Notes: a model not told the origin generated them from the sequence alone. A stretch of 64,000 bases of DNA from DB1 sp049323655 (GCA_049323655.1 JBMONO010000017.1:1-64000), one strand, 5' to 3'; counted from the stretch's first letter, positions 1-8,878 are shown. A program made the numbers and translations.

Positions 1-2
1 CC

Positions 3-68
3 TGGCAGAATCTGCCTCAGGAACTCCCCTGGCTCGATGGTGCAAAATTGACCTTGCGGTTCAGTTGA
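3..68 (+). CDS. possible C-terminal tail of a gene cut by the window edge
   Basis: An open frame runs from the window edge to a TGA at 66-68 and ends in the residues LTLRFS. It is too short (21 codons) to identify. A short aromatic-rich end of this sort would suit an exported or outer-membrane protein, but that is only a guess. The other two frames also close within 90 bases, so the frame choice is weak. Confidence 0.2.
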   Translation, partial: WQNLPQELPWLDGAKLTLRFS

Positions 69-161
69 CATGGCAATGGTAAATGTTAGCGGTTGTGTCG
101 GTTATAGCCCGCGCGAAAATCGGTGTTCTTTGTTTTTCTATAACCACAGCCCGCCCTTTTT

Positions 162-260
162 GTCGGAATCGTAAGAGACACGATTCCGACGGACGGTGAA
201 TTCGAGCTCAATGTTTTCACTTTCCCACCCGCCACGGCTTGCGGATTTTACGAGACCATC
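162..260 (+). mobile_element. degenerate copy of the dispersed MITE-like element
   Basis: The right end (TTTTACGAGACCATC) matches the right end of the intact copies elsewhere in the window. The left end begins GTCGGAATCGTAA, a diverged version of the usual left end, and forms an 11-bp perfect hairpin with ACGATTCCGAC (162-190). The flanks CTTTTT (156-161) and ATTTTT (261-266) resemble a 6-bp target duplication with one mismatch. The inner CACCACAGAG arms are lost. Lies in the leader of the hdr operon. Confidence 0.45.
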
Positions 261-438
261 ATTTTTCTTCAATGGCAAGATCCGTTCACGGCAAAAGAGC
301 AAACCGCTCACCAGCAAAAAAAAGTACCTGAAGAAGTATTTGCAAATCCCTGAGAAGCTGTTATAACAAAAACGTTTTTTTGCTGCGTCTGGCCCCTGGT
401 TCATTCACTTCCCTCTTCTTTCTTACCAGTGGTGTGTC

Positions 439-1659
439 ATGACAGAATTCAGTCTTTCCCCCTTGCGGGCGGAGTTGAAAAAGCAGTTCCGGCAATCCAT
501 GCCGGACGCCAACCTTGACTACTGCCTCACCTGCGGCCTTTGCGCCAGCGGTTGTCCAGCCAGCGACATCGAAGGCATGGATCCCCGCAAATTCATCCGT
601 TATCTCATCCTCGGCCAGGACGATGTTCTGAAAGAGACCAACTGGCTCTACTCCTGCTCCATCTGTCAACGCTGCCAGCATGCCTGCCCCATGGGCATCC
701 ATGTCGGCCGCTTTGTCTATGCCCTGAAGGGGATGCGCCCTGTCGAAAAACGACCGAAAAATCTCCAGAAATCCTGCGAACTGCAGAAGCAGAGCAATTC
801 CACCGGCATCCCCAACAGCGATTTTGTCTGGGTAGTGGGTGATATACTGGAAGAGGTGCACGCCACCGAGCCGGATTGGGCCGATCTCCAGGCCCCCATG
901 GACAGGAAGGGGGCGCAGTTCTACCTCAACCAGAATGCCAAGGAGCCGACCGTGGAACCGGAAGAGATGGTCTTTCTCTGGAAGATCCTCCATCAGGTCG
1001 GCATCGACTGGACCTACTCCTCCGAATGGTGGGACGGGGCCAACTACTGTCTCTTCAGTGGTGATCCCCGGGACTGGGAGTATGTCACCCGCAAACAGGC
1101 GGAAACGGTGGATGCGCTGGGTTGTCCTACATACATAAACACCGAGTGAGGGCACATGCTTTTCGCAACCCTGGAAGGGTTGAAACGCTTCAACATCCCT
1201 CACAACTTCAAGGTCGTCAGCATCATCAGCCTCTATGCTCAATGGATCCGCGAGGGCAGACTCAAGGTCGATCCCGCCTGGAACACGGAAAAGCTGAAAT
1301 TCACCGTTCAGGATCCGTGCAAACTGGTACGCCAGGGCCTCGGCGACCCGGTGGCCGAGGATCTCCGCTTTGTCGTCAAACAGGTCTGCGGTGAGGAAAA
1401 TTTCGTCGAGGTCTGGCCCAACAAGTCGAACAACTACTGCTGCGGCGGGGGGGGCGGCGCCATCCAGGCCGGCTTTATCGACAATCGGATGAAGCACGGC
1501 CGGATGAAATTCGAACAACTCCATGCCACCGGCGCCGATGTTGTCATCACCCCCTGCCACAACTGCCATACCCAGATAAAGGACCTCGCCGCCCATTACG
1601 GCGGCAAATGGCAGGCAACCCACCTGTGGAACTGGATCGTCAGGGCGATGGTGCGCTAG
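439..1659 (+). CDS. hdrCB: HdrC-HdrB fusion, heterodisulfide reductase-type Fe-S subunit, selenocysteine-containing
   Basis: 406 residues if the in-frame TGA at 1147-1149 is read as selenocysteine (residue 237). Residues 25-90 are an HdrC-like ferredoxin region with two CxxCxxCxxxCP motifs (C29-C39 and C73-C83). The rest is HdrB-like. The last CCG domain is complete: C294, then C334-C335-G336, then C373xxC376. The preceding, degenerate half has C204, C229 and Sec237 in the context NTE-Sec-GHM, where cysteine-bearing relatives have NTECGHM. The frame continues without a gap past the TGA, conserved residues lie on both sides, and a SECIS-like hairpin follows directly. HdrB CCG domains bind non-cubane [4Fe-4S] clusters and carry out disulfide chemistry, in this class of complex probably on DsrC or a thiol/disulfide carrier. 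First gene of the hdr-flx operon. A conventional caller would report two ORFs (439-1149 and 1156-1659). Confidence 0.88.
1166..1182 (+). promoter_or_regulatory. bacterial SECIS hairpin for hdrCB
   Basis: Immediately downstream of the TGA, the sequence CAACCC-TGGAA-GGGTTG folds into a 6-bp perfect stem with a 5-nt loop. The loop has G at positions 2 and 3. The first loop G (1173) is 24 nt after the A of the TGA. This fits the bacterial SECIS rules: a short apical stem, G in the first two loop bases, and a loop within about 16-37 nt of the UGA. SelB would bind it on the mRNA. Confidence 0.8.
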
Positions 1660-1687
1660 CGACAATACTGAAAACGAAACGATTAAA

Positions 1688-1705
1688 CGTTGAAACGTTT
1701 CAACG
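1688..1705. repeat. perfect 18-bp palindrome, intergenic
   Basis: CGTTGAAACGTTTCAACG reads the same on both strands. It sits between hdrCB and hdrA, inside a run of AAACG/CGTTGAA-type words (1675-1725), just before a MITE copy. It could be a protein-binding site or simple-repeat debris; nothing else identifies it. Confidence 0.5.
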
Positions 1706-1731
1706 AGTAAACGCTGGAACGTTGGAACTTT

Positions 1732-1864
1732 GATGGTCTCGTAAAAAGTGAAAATCAATCACAGAGACAGCAGAGCGCAAATGGGTAACTAATTGTAATT
1801 AAAGATGTTTTCTCTGCGCCTGCAGCGCGCTCTGTGGTAAAAAAAGACTTTTTACGGGTTTGTC
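1732..1864 (-). mobile_element. MITE-like element, copy 1
   Basis: A 133-bp palindromic element between hdrCB and hdrA, lying in the opposite orientation to most copies. It starts GATGGTCTCGTAAAAA and ends TTTTTACGGGTTTGTC. Direct repeats AACTTT at 1726-1731 and 1865-1870 flank it exactly. The inner arms (CACAGAG/CTCTGTGG) and the central ACTAATTGTAATTAAAGA are conserved. No coding capacity. It separates hdrCB from the rest of the operon and may affect transcript processing. Confidence 0.85.
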
Positions 1865-1888
1865 AACTTTAACTTAACGGTAAAAACA

Positions 1889-4800
1889 ATGGCCAAAGGA
1901 TCGGTTTTGGTTGTCGGTGGTGGCATCGCCGGGGTGCAGGCAGCTCTTGACCTGGCGGACAGCGGCTTTCGCGTCCATCTGGTGGAGCGAACCGCCGCCA
2001 TCGGCGGCAAGATGTCGCAGCTCGACAAGACCTTCCCCACCAATGACTGCTCCGCCTGCATTCTTTCCCCCAAGCTGGTGGAATGCGGCCGCCACCTCAA
2101 CATCAATCTCCTCACCCTGTCCGACCTTCTTGCCCTCGACGGCGAACCCGGCAATTTCCGGGCCGTGGTCCGGCAGCGGCCCCGCTATGTTGATCCGTCC
2201 AAGTGTATCGCCTGCGGTCTCTGTGCGGAAAAATGCCCGAAAAAGGTGACCAACGACTTCAACATGGGCATCGGCACGCGAAAGGCGGCGTACCTGAGTT
2301 ACCCCCAGGCCGTACCGCTCAAATACGCCATCGATCCGGCCCACTGCATCTGGCTCAAAAAACCGGGCCGCTGCGGCATCTGCGCCAAGGAGTGTCCGGC
2401 CGGGGCCATCAACTTCGAAGAGACCGCCAAGGAGCATGTGCTGGAGGTGGGCTCGGTGGTGCTCGCACTCGGATTTTCCCGCTTCAACCCGGCCTCTCTT
2501 GATTTCACCGGGTACGGCCGCCTGGCCAATGTCGTCACCTCCATGGAATTCGAGCGGTTTCTCAGCCCGTCCGGCCCCTGCCTTGGCCATCTGGAGCGAC
2601 CGTCCGACGGCCGGGCGCCGAAAAAAATCGCCTGGCTGCAATGTGTCGGCTCCCGGGATATCAATCGTGTCGGCCACCCGTACTGCTCATCCGTTTGCTG
2701 CATGTTTGCCCTCAAGCAGGCCGTCATTGCCAAGGAGCATGCCCATGGCGAGTTTGACGCCTCCATCTTCTACATGGACATGCGCACCCATGGCAAGGGT
2801 TTTGAGAATTACTACAATCAGGCAAAGGAGAAAGGGGTGCGTTTCCACCGGGCCAGGGTCCATTCCATCATCCCGGCTCCCGGCAAGATGGGCGATCTGC
2901 AGCTCCGCTATGTCAACGAACAAGGACAGGTCTGCTTCGATGAATTCGACATGGTGGTGCTTTCCACCGGTCTCAGTCCATACCGGCATACCGTCGAGCT
3001 GGCCGCCATTCTTGGCCTCGAACTCGACCCCGACAACTTCATCCGCACCGACAGCTTCAACCCGGTGGCCACCAGCCGGCCCGGCGTTTACGTCTGCGGC
3101 GCCGCCTCGGAACCAAAAGACATCCCCCAGTCGGTGATGGAGGCCAGCGCCGCCGCGGCGGAGGCGAGCCGTATCCTGACCCCGCTCCGCTGGACGGAAA
3201 CCAGCAAAAAAATTTACCCGGACGAACAGAATATCTACGCCCGCCCACCGCGCATCGGCGTCTTTGTCTGCCATTGCGGCATCAATATCGCGAGTGTCGT
3301 CGATGTGGCGGCCGTCTCCGCCTATGCCGCCACCCTGCCCGACGTCGTCTTTTCCCAGACCAACCTCTTTACCTGCTCCCAGGACACGATCAACCAGATG
3401 GTCGCCATGATCCGGGAGCATGATCTCAACCGGGTGGTGGTGGCGTCCTGCTCGCCCCGCACCCATGAACCGCTTTTCCAGGAGACGCTGCGCGACGCCG
3501 GACTGAACAAATTTCTCTTTGAAATGGCCAATATCCGTGATCAGGACTCCTGGGTCCATCAGAATGATCCGGCCAGGGCCACGGCCAAGGCCACGGATCT
3601 GGTCCGGATGGCGGTGGCCCGGGTCCGCGGCGAGGGAGCGCTGCCCTACAACACGGTACCGGTGACCAAGGCCGCGCTTGTCATCGGCGGCGGGGTGGCC
3701 GGCATGACGGCGGCCCTGGCCTTTGCCGATCAGGGCTACCCGGTCACCCTTGTCGAGCAGAGTGACATCCTCGGCGGCAATGGCCGCAAGGTCTACCGCA
3801 ACTGGCAAGGCCGGCAGATTCTCCCTTTTGTCACCGATCTGACGGCCCAGGTCGGCAGCCATCCCCACATCACCGTCAAATACAACACGGAAATCCGGGA
3901 GGTGGCCGGTTCGGTGGGGGCCTTTACCACCACCTTTACCGACGGCCAGAGCTTCGAGCATGGGGTGGCGGTTATGGCGGTGGGCGGTGAGCCCGGCAAA
4001 CCCGAGGGCCAGTGGCGCTACCTCCATGGCGAAAATCCCAATGTCCACACCCTGCTGGAACTCGATAAACGTTTCATCGAGAAGGACACCGCCCTCAGCA
4101 CCATCAGCCAGGCGGTCTTTATCCATTGCGTTGGTTCGCGGATTCCCGAACGGCCTTACTGCAGCCGAGTCTGCTGCACCCATGCCATTGACGCCGCCCT
4201 CAAACTCAAGGATCTGAACCCGGACATGGAGATCTTCATGCTCTACCGGGATGTCCGCACCTACGGCCAGCGGGAACGCCTCTATCAGGAGGCGCGGGCC
4301 CGGGGCATTGTCTTTATCCGTTATGATCTCGATCATCTCCCCCGGGTCGGCCAGCAGGATGGCAAACTCGTCATCTCCTGCCATGAACCGATCATCAACG
4401 CCGAGATCACCATCGAACCTGACATGCTGGTGCTGGCCACCGCCATCCAGCCTCGCCGGCAGAGCAGCGGCAACCTGGCCAAGTTCTTCAAGTGCGCGGT
4501 GGACAGCCAGGGCTTTCTGCTGGAGGCCCACATGAAACTGCGACCGGTTGATTTCGCCACCGAGGGCGTCTTTCTCGCCGGACTCTGCCATTACCCGAAA
4601 TCCATGGAAGAATCCATTGCCCAGGCCAAGGCGGCGGCAGCGCGGGCCAGCATCATTCTCGCCCATGACGCGGTGCCGGCGGAAAGCGTCACCGCCGTGG
4701 TCACTGCCGCGAAATGCACGGGGTGCGGGCTCTGTACCCAGGTCTGCGCCTACCATGCCGTGACCATCGACGACAACGGCGTCTCCGTGGTCAACAGCAG

Positions 4801-4912
4801 CATGTGCAAGGGCTGCGGCGCCTGCGTCGCCGGCTGTCGCTCCGATGCGATCACCCTGAAGAACATCGGCAACGAACAGATCATGGCCGCGGTGGATGCG
4901 GCCTGGGAGTAG
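1889..4912 (+). CDS. hdrA: HdrA-like flavin/iron-sulfur subunit, long two-FAD form
   Basis: 1007 residues, the flavoprotein core of the Hdr complex and the likely site of flavin-based electron bifurcation. Two FAD-binding halves are visible: the first begins with VVGGGIAGVQ (residues 8-17), and a second nucleotide-binding fold begins near residue 600 (VIGGGVAGM). The first half carries ferredoxin-type clusters at C106-C116 (CIACGLCAEKC) and C153-C169, then the HdrA hallmarks CVGSRD, YCSSVCC and CHCGIN. A C-terminal pair of [4Fe-4S] motifs starts at C943 and C973. This long double-FAD architecture is common in sulfate reducers, where HdrA and a second HdrA-like half are joined. The start is the ATG after a weak purine stretch. 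No in-frame TGA, so unlike hdrCB it is not a selenoprotein. Shares the operon with hdrCB and the flx genes. Confidence 0.9.
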   Translation: MAKGSVLVVGGGIAGVQAALDLADSGFRVHLVERTAAIGGKMSQLDKTFPTNDCSACILSPKLVECGRHLNINLLTLSDLLALDGEPGNFRAVVRQRPRYVDPSKCIACGLCAEKCPKKVTNDFNMGIGTRKAAYLSYPQAVPLKYAIDPAHCIWLKKPGRCGICAKECPAGAINFEETAKEHVLEVGSVVLALGFSRFNPASLDFTGYGRLANVVTSMEFERFLSPSGPCLGHLERPSDGRAPKKIAWLQCVGSRDINRVGHPYCSSVCCMFALKQAVIAKEHAHGEFDASIFYMDMRTHGKGFENYYNQAKEKGVRFHRARVHSIIPAPGKMGDLQLRYVNEQGQVCFDEFDMVVLSTGLSPYRHTVELAAILGLELDPDNFIRTDSFNPVATSRPGVYVCGAASEPKDIPQSVMEASAAAAEASRILTPLRWTETSKKIYPDEQNIYARPPRIGVFVCHCGINIASVVDVAAVSAYAATLPDVVFSQTNLFTCSQDTINQMVAMIREHDLNRVVVASCSPRTHEPLFQETLRDAGLNKFLFEMANIRDQDSWVHQNDPARATAKATDLVRMAVARVRGEGALPYNTVPVTKAALVIGGGVAGMTAALAFADQGYPVTLVEQSDILGGNGRKVYRNWQGRQILPFVTDLTAQVGSHPHITVKYNTEIREVAGSVGAFTTTFTDGQSFEHGVAVMAVGGEPGKPEGQWRYLHGENPNVHTLLELDKRFIEKDTALSTISQAVFIHCVGSRIPERPYCSRVCCTHAIDAALKLKDLNPDMEIFMLYRDVRTYGQRERLYQEARARGIVFIRYDLDHLPRVGQQDGKLVISCHEPIINAEITIEPDMLVLATAIQPRRQSSGNLAKFFKCAVDSQGFLLEAHMKLRPVDFATEGVFLAGLCHYPKSMEESIAQAKAAAARASIILAHDAVPAESVTAVVTAAKCTGCGLCTQVCAYHAVTIDDNGVSVVNSSMCKGCGACVAGCRSDAITLKNIGNEQIMAAVDAAWE

Positions 4913-5013
4913 GATGGTTGGTCCGGTTGGTCACTTGGTTTGTTGGCCAGCGGCACTCAACCAATCATCTCGACCAATCAACCAATTAGATCAATTCAAT
5001 GAAATAAATCACC

Positions 5014-5463
5014 ATGACCGAGACACTCAGCGATTGGGAACCGAAAATCATCGCCTTCCTCTGTAACTGGTGCAGCTATGCCGGCGCCGATCTGGCCGGA
5101 GTCAGCCGTTTCCAGTACCCGCCCAGCATCCGGATCGTCAGGGTCCCCTGTTCGGGCCGGGTCAGCGCCAACATGATTCTCTCGGCGCTGAAATCAGGGG
5201 CGGACGGCATCCTCGTCTCCGGTTGCCATCCCGGCGATTGCCATTACATCAGCGGCAACTATTTCGCCCGCCGCCGTTTCGCCCTGCTCAGCAATCTCCT
5301 GGAATTCGTCGGCCTCGAGCCGGGACGGGTCAACTTTTCCTGGATATCGGCCGCGGAAGGTGAACAGTTTGCCGAGGTGGTCAAAACCGTGACCGAACGG
5401 GTGACGGCCCTTGGTCCGGCAACCCGGCTGGTGAAAAAAATCGAGGCCGGACTGGCAGCGTAA
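5014..5463 (+). CDS. flxD: MvhD/FlxD-like iron-sulfur electron-transfer subunit
   Basis: 149 residues, of the hydrogenase delta-subunit (MvhD/FrhD) family. It passes electrons between HdrA and the NAD(P)H- or hydrogenase-facing subunits. Family cysteines are present: C17xxC20 in FLCNWCSYAGAD, C46 in PCSGR, and C71/C76 in GCHPGDC. All positions are cysteine, whereas some archaeal relatives carry selenocysteine. Its place right after hdrA fits a direct HdrA partner. In the described FlxABCD-HdrABC operons this subunit also abuts hdrA. About 100 nt of simple GGTTGGT/CCAATC-rich spacer lies upstream. Confidence 0.85.
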   Translation: MTETLSDWEPKIIAFLCNWCSYAGADLAGVSRFQYPPSIRIVRVPCSGRVSANMILSALKSGADGILVSGCHPGDCHYISGNYFARRRFALLSNLLEFVGLEPGRVNFSWISAAEGEQFAEVVKTVTERVTALGPATRLVKKIEAGLAA

Positions 5464-5540
5464 GCCCGACCGCCCCCCCCCCGCGGCGACAGGTACGATC
5501 GGTCGCCCTTCTAGCAACCCGGAATGTGGAACGTGGTTTT

Positions 5541-6593
5541 ATGCCAACTATTAATGCACGCCTCACAGAAGAGATCAGAACGCAGGCCGGCAAACTGCTC
5601 GCCGAAAATGCGGTGGCGGCGGTTATCGGTTTTGCGCCCGGCAGCCTGCCGATGACGGTCAGACCCGTTGTCGTCCGCCGGCCCGAGGAATGCGACCGGC
5701 TGATCTGGAACAGCTTCTGCGTCCTCAATCTGGCCAATTATCTGCCGGAGACTCTCAAATCAGTGGAACCGCCGCGCAGCCCCCGCGACCCGAAACCGGA
5801 AGGCCCTCTGCCGAAGGTGGCAGTGCTCGCCACAGGCTGCTGGTCGCGCAACATCGTCGTCCAGATCCAGGAGCAGCAGGTGGCCCGCGACCGAGTGGTG
5901 GTCATCGGCGTCGGCAGCCGAGGCATGGTGAGCCGGCGCAAGGTCCAGAAACTCTTTGTCGGCCGGGAGATCCTGGCCGTTGCCGAGGAGGATCACGACC
6001 TCATCGTCAGCGGAACGGATTTTGAAGAAAAAATCAACCGCTGGAGTGTGGTGCGCGACAATTGCCAGACCTGCACCCATCCCGACCCGGTGGTGGTCGA
6101 TGTCCGCATCGGCACGGCCGCTTCGGAGAGAAAAAATCCGAATCCCTTCAAGCAGGTTGACGCCATCGAACAGCAATCCGTCGATGCACGATGGACCTGG
6201 TTCAGTGCTGCTTTTGCCGACTGCATCCGCTGCTATGCCTGCCGCAATGCCTGCCCGCTCTGCTATTGCCCGACCTGTTTTGTCGATGACGCCAAACCGC
6301 AGTGGGTCGGCAAAAGCATCGAGGCGACGGACACCGCGCTCTTCCATATCCTCCGCGCCTATCACTGCGCCGGCCGCTGCACCGACTGCGGGGCCTGCGA
6401 ATCGGTCTGCCCCATGGACATCCCGATGCGGTTGCTGACCAAAAAACTGAACAAGGATGTACTGAATCTTTACGGCATTGAGGCCGGCATGCAGGCCGAC
6501 GCCCCCCTGCCCCTGACAACATACCGCCAGAATGATCCCCAGTCGTTCATCGTCACCGAAGCCGCAGCCGGCAAGGAGGACAAAAAGCCGTGA
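5541..6593 (+). CDS. flxC: FlxC-like 4Fe-4S dicluster protein
   Basis: 350 residues from the ATG at 5541. A GTG at 5526 would add five residues but has no better ribosome site. The C-terminal part holds two cluster motifs, CIRCYACRNACPLCYCPTC from C228 and CTDCGACESVCP from C280. The first is the FrhB/FdhB-like variant with extra cysteines. The N-terminal 200 residues resemble the catalytic-scaffold part of F420-hydrogenase-beta or formate-dehydrogenase-beta proteins, without visible proof of flavin binding. It overlaps the next gene by 4 nt (GTGA), so translation is probably coupled. Likely an electron conduit between FlxD and FlxA/B. Confidence 0.75.
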   Translation: MPTINARLTEEIRTQAGKLLAENAVAAVIGFAPGSLPMTVRPVVVRRPEECDRLIWNSFCVLNLANYLPETLKSVEPPRSPRDPKPEGPLPKVAVLATGCWSRNIVVQIQEQQVARDRVVVIGVGSRGMVSRRKVQKLFVGREILAVAEEDHDLIVSGTDFEEKINRWSVVRDNCQTCTHPDPVVVDVRIGTAASERKNPNPFKQVDAIEQQSVDARWTWFSAAFADCIRCYACRNACPLCYCPTCFVDDAKPQWVGKSIEATDTALFHILRAYHCAGRCTDCGACESVCPMDIPMRLLTKKLNKDVLNLYGIEAGMQADAPLPLTTYRQNDPQSFIVTEAAAGKEDKKP

Positions 6594-7627
6594 AGGTCTT
6601 CAAAGCAACGCACGCTGAACTTGACGCCCTGCTGACCGGCTGGGCCCGGCAAGCCTTGGTCTATTGCCCCGCAACGGAGACATCGCCGGAAAGGGATGAG
6701 GAATGCGGACCCGGCTGGACCCGGCTGCCGGATAATGGTTGCCTCGACCTGCCGTCCGGCCCGTCCCGGACATCGGTCAAGACCTTTCTCTTTCCCCAGC
6801 CGGAAACCATGCAAACCTGTTCACTGCGCGCCGATGACCCGGCCCGGGGGGTGATGCGGGAGACCTCGGCAAGCAATGCCAAACAGATCGTCGTCGGGGT
6901 CCGGCCCTGCGACGGCCGCAGCGTTGTCCTCAACAATCTGCCCTTCCGGGAAGACCCTTTTTATCAGCACAACCTGGCCCGCACCGTGCTGGTCGGTTTC
7001 ACCTGCAGCACTCCCTGCTCGACCTGTTTCTGTGACCAGGTGGGCGGTTCGCCGATGGGGACCGACGGGCTTGATGTCGCGGTCAGCGCCAGTGACGGCG
7101 GCTGGCTGGTCGAGGTGCTGAGTGTCAGGGCCAACGAGCTGTTTGCCGGCGCGACCCTTGCCCCGGCCACCCCGGAGGATCTGGCCAGCCTTGCTGAACG
7201 CCGGGCCCAAAGTCCGCCCGAAGGCAACGCCAAACGCGATGCCCTTGCCGCCCGTGATCTCAACCGGCTGTATGAGGCGCCCCTCTGGCAGGTGCTCGGC
7301 GAGGCATGCATCAACTGCGGAGCCTGCACCTTTCTCTGTCCCACCTGTTACTGTTTTGACATTCAGGACGAAGTGAGCCGCGGCCAGGGTCGTCGGATCA
7401 GATACTGGGACTCCTGCATGTTCCCCCTCTACAGCCTGCACACTTCGGGTCACAATCCGCGCGGCAAAAAAATGCAGCGCACCCGCAATCGCTTCCTGCA
7501 CAAACTGAAATACTTTCCGGACCGCTTCGGCCCCTTCTCCTGCGTCGGCTGCGGCCGCTGCATCCAGGACTGTCCGGTCAACATTGATATTCGCGAGGTC
7601 ATCCACGACCTGCTGACGGTGGAGTGA
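6590..7627 (+). CDS. flxB: FlxB-like (anaerobic sulfite reductase A-type) 4Fe-4S protein
   Basis: 345 residues from a GTG start that overlaps the flxC stop. The C-terminal third carries two ferredoxin-type motifs, CINCGACTFLCPTCYC from C240 and CVGCGRCIQDCP from C318. This layout is typical of AsrA and of FlxB. A mid-protein CSTPCSTCFCDQ stretch (about residue 143) adds further cysteines. AsrA/AsrB-type pairs pass electrons from NAD(P)H through FAD to iron-sulfur clusters. Here the partner is the gene 3 nt downstream. A real anaerobic sulfite reductase is unlikely because no asrC follows and the genes continue an hdr operon. Confidence 0.8.
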   Translation: MKVFKATHAELDALLTGWARQALVYCPATETSPERDEECGPGWTRLPDNGCLDLPSGPSRTSVKTFLFPQPETMQTCSLRADDPARGVMRETSASNAKQIVVGVRPCDGRSVVLNNLPFREDPFYQHNLARTVLVGFTCSTPCSTCFCDQVGGSPMGTDGLDVAVSASDGGWLVEVLSVRANELFAGATLAPATPEDLASLAERRAQSPPEGNAKRDALAARDLNRLYEAPLWQVLGEACINCGACTFLCPTCYCFDIQDEVSRGQGRRIRYWDSCMFPLYSLHTSGHNPRGKKMQRTRNRFLHKLKYFPDRFGPFSCVGCGRCIQDCPVNIDIREVIHDLLTVE

Positions 7628-7630
7628 GAG

Positions 7631-8464
7631 ATGATATCCTATCTGCCCTTCCCTGCCCGGATCGACGATATTGTCGTTGAAACGGAAGACGGCAACCTGA
7701 AAACCTTCAAACTGGTCCTGGAAAACGAAGAGCATCGCCGGGCCTGGCGCCATGTCCCCGGCCAGTTCGCCATGCTCTCCCTGGCCGGTCAGGGGGAGAT
7801 CCCCATCGGCATCGCCTCCTCCCCCACCGAAGAGGGCTATCTGCTCTTCACGGTGAATCGGGCCGGCAAGGTGACCACCGCCCTGCACCAGATGGCCAGT
7901 GGCTCCCCCATCGGGGTGCGTGGGCCGCTGGGCAACGGCTTTCCGGTTGACGACGAGATGAAGGGCAAAAACATCGTCATCATTGCCGGTGGTTTTGCCG
8001 TCACCACCCTGCGGGCCACCCTGCTCTATCTGCTCGCCCATCGCCAGGATTACGGCACCATCACCTTCATTTACGGCGCCCGCACCCCGGGCATGCTGCT
8101 CTATCGCGACGAGATGCGGGAATGGGCGGGGCGGGGCGACATCGATCTCCATATCACCATTGACCGGGAGGCGCCGGGCTGGGCTGGCCTGGTCGGTTTT
8201 GTCCCCACCATCGCCGGCGCGGTCGCTCCATCGCCGGCCAACAGTGTGGCTCTCATCTGCGGCCCACCCATCATGATCAAATTCACCATGCCTCCTCTGG
8301 AAAAAATCGGCTGGACCGACGATCAGGTCTACCTTTCCCTGGAAAACCGGATGAAATGCGGGGTTGGTCTTTGCTGTCACTGCAATACCGGTCCTGCTCT
8401 CGTCTGCAAGGACGGCCCCGTCTTCACCCGTTCCCAGGTCAGGGCACTGCCGGTCGAATACTGA
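7631..8464 (+). CDS. flxA: FlxA-like FAD/NAD(P)-binding oxidoreductase
   Basis: 277 residues, of the AsrB/dihydroorotate dehydrogenase electron-transfer (PyrK-like) family. The N-terminal FAD domain contains PGQFAMLSL. An NAD(P)-binding domain follows with IIAGGFAVTTLR and FIYGARTP. A C-terminal cysteine cluster, CGVGLCCHC then VCKDGP, should bind a [2Fe-2S] centre. It is the expected entry point for NAD(P)H electrons into the complex. Together, NADH oxidation could be coupled to reduction of ferredoxin and of a disulfide, or the reverse. Last gene of the operon; a hairpin follows at once. Confidence 0.82.
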   Translation: MISYLPFPARIDDIVVETEDGNLKTFKLVLENEEHRRAWRHVPGQFAMLSLAGQGEIPIGIASSPTEEGYLLFTVNRAGKVTTALHQMASGSPIGVRGPLGNGFPVDDEMKGKNIVIIAGGFAVTTLRATLLYLLAHRQDYGTITFIYGARTPGMLLYRDEMREWAGRGDIDLHITIDREAPGWAGLVGFVPTIAGAVAPSPANSVALICGPPIMIKFTMPPLEKIGWTDDQVYLSLENRMKCGVGLCCHCNTGPALVCKDGPVFTRSQVRALPVEY

Positions 8465-8483
8465 TGGGGCAACGCGCCCCATC
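8463..8483 (+). terminator. hairpin at the end of the hdr-flx operon
   Basis: GATGGGGC-AACGC-GCCCCATC forms an 8-bp perfect stem overlapping the flxA stop codon. It is followed by C-rich sequence rather than a T run, so it may be an mRNA-stabilising or Rho-linked hairpin rather than a classic intrinsic terminator. Confidence 0.4.
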
Positions 8484-8625
8484 CCCCTGCCCACCGTTCA
8501 TGCACCAGTGCGCCTCAGCCACACGCCGCCGGCTGCGCGATCATCTTTTTTCCTCACCATCATACATCTAGGCAAAATCAGATCCGTGTTGTATATAAGG
8601 TAATTTTCCCGGAAAAACATGAACT

Positions 8626-8748
8626 GATGGTCTCGTAAAAGCTGTAAATCAACCACAGAGACCACGGAGATAACTGACTGTAATTCAAAATATTTTCTCT
8701 GTCCCTCCGTGCTCTCCGTGGTAAAAAGAGATTTTTTACGGGTTTATC
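8626..8748 (-). mobile_element. MITE-like element, copy 2
   Basis: 123 bp, starting GATGGTCTCGTAAAA and ending TTTTTTACGGGTTTATC. Perfect 7-bp direct repeats ATGAACT lie at 8619-8625 and 8749-8755. Inner arms CCACAGAGACCACGGAG and CTCCGTGCTCTCCGTGG pair. Sits between the hdr-flx operon and the PBP gene, in minus orientation. Confidence 0.85.
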
Positions 8749-8763
8749 ATGAACTGAACTATT

Positions 8764-8825
8764 GATGGTCTCGTAAAACCCGCAAAACATGGCCCGTCGG
8801 AATCGTGGCTTTTTACGATTTCGAC
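8764..8825 (-). mobile_element. short degenerate MITE-like copy next to copy 2
   Basis: It begins GATGGTCTCGTAAAA, identical to the end of the full element, and after only 62 bp ends CTTTTTACGATTTCGAC. It seems to keep both termini but little of the middle. The flanks ACTATT and AATTAT match poorly, so a target duplication is doubtful. Part of the upstream region of the PBP gene. Confidence 0.4.
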
Positions 8826-8878
8826 AATTATGACGTTTCACCGCCACCCGCCGGTGGCGACGCCACCCCCAACGACAC

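Noticed and set aside
361..1758. 465-codon minus-strand frame over the hdrCB region
   Set aside because: Antisense shadow; the plus strand carries clear cysteine-cluster motifs.
2687..4756. 689-codon open frame on the minus strand opposite hdrA
   Set aside because: It mirrors the GC-rich codon pattern of hdrA and shows no domain or start signals; hdrA has complete family motifs over the same bases.
6821..8494. 557-codon minus-strand frame opposite flxB and flxA
   Set aside because: Shadow of two genes with clear motifs; low-complexity Gly/Asp/Ala translation.
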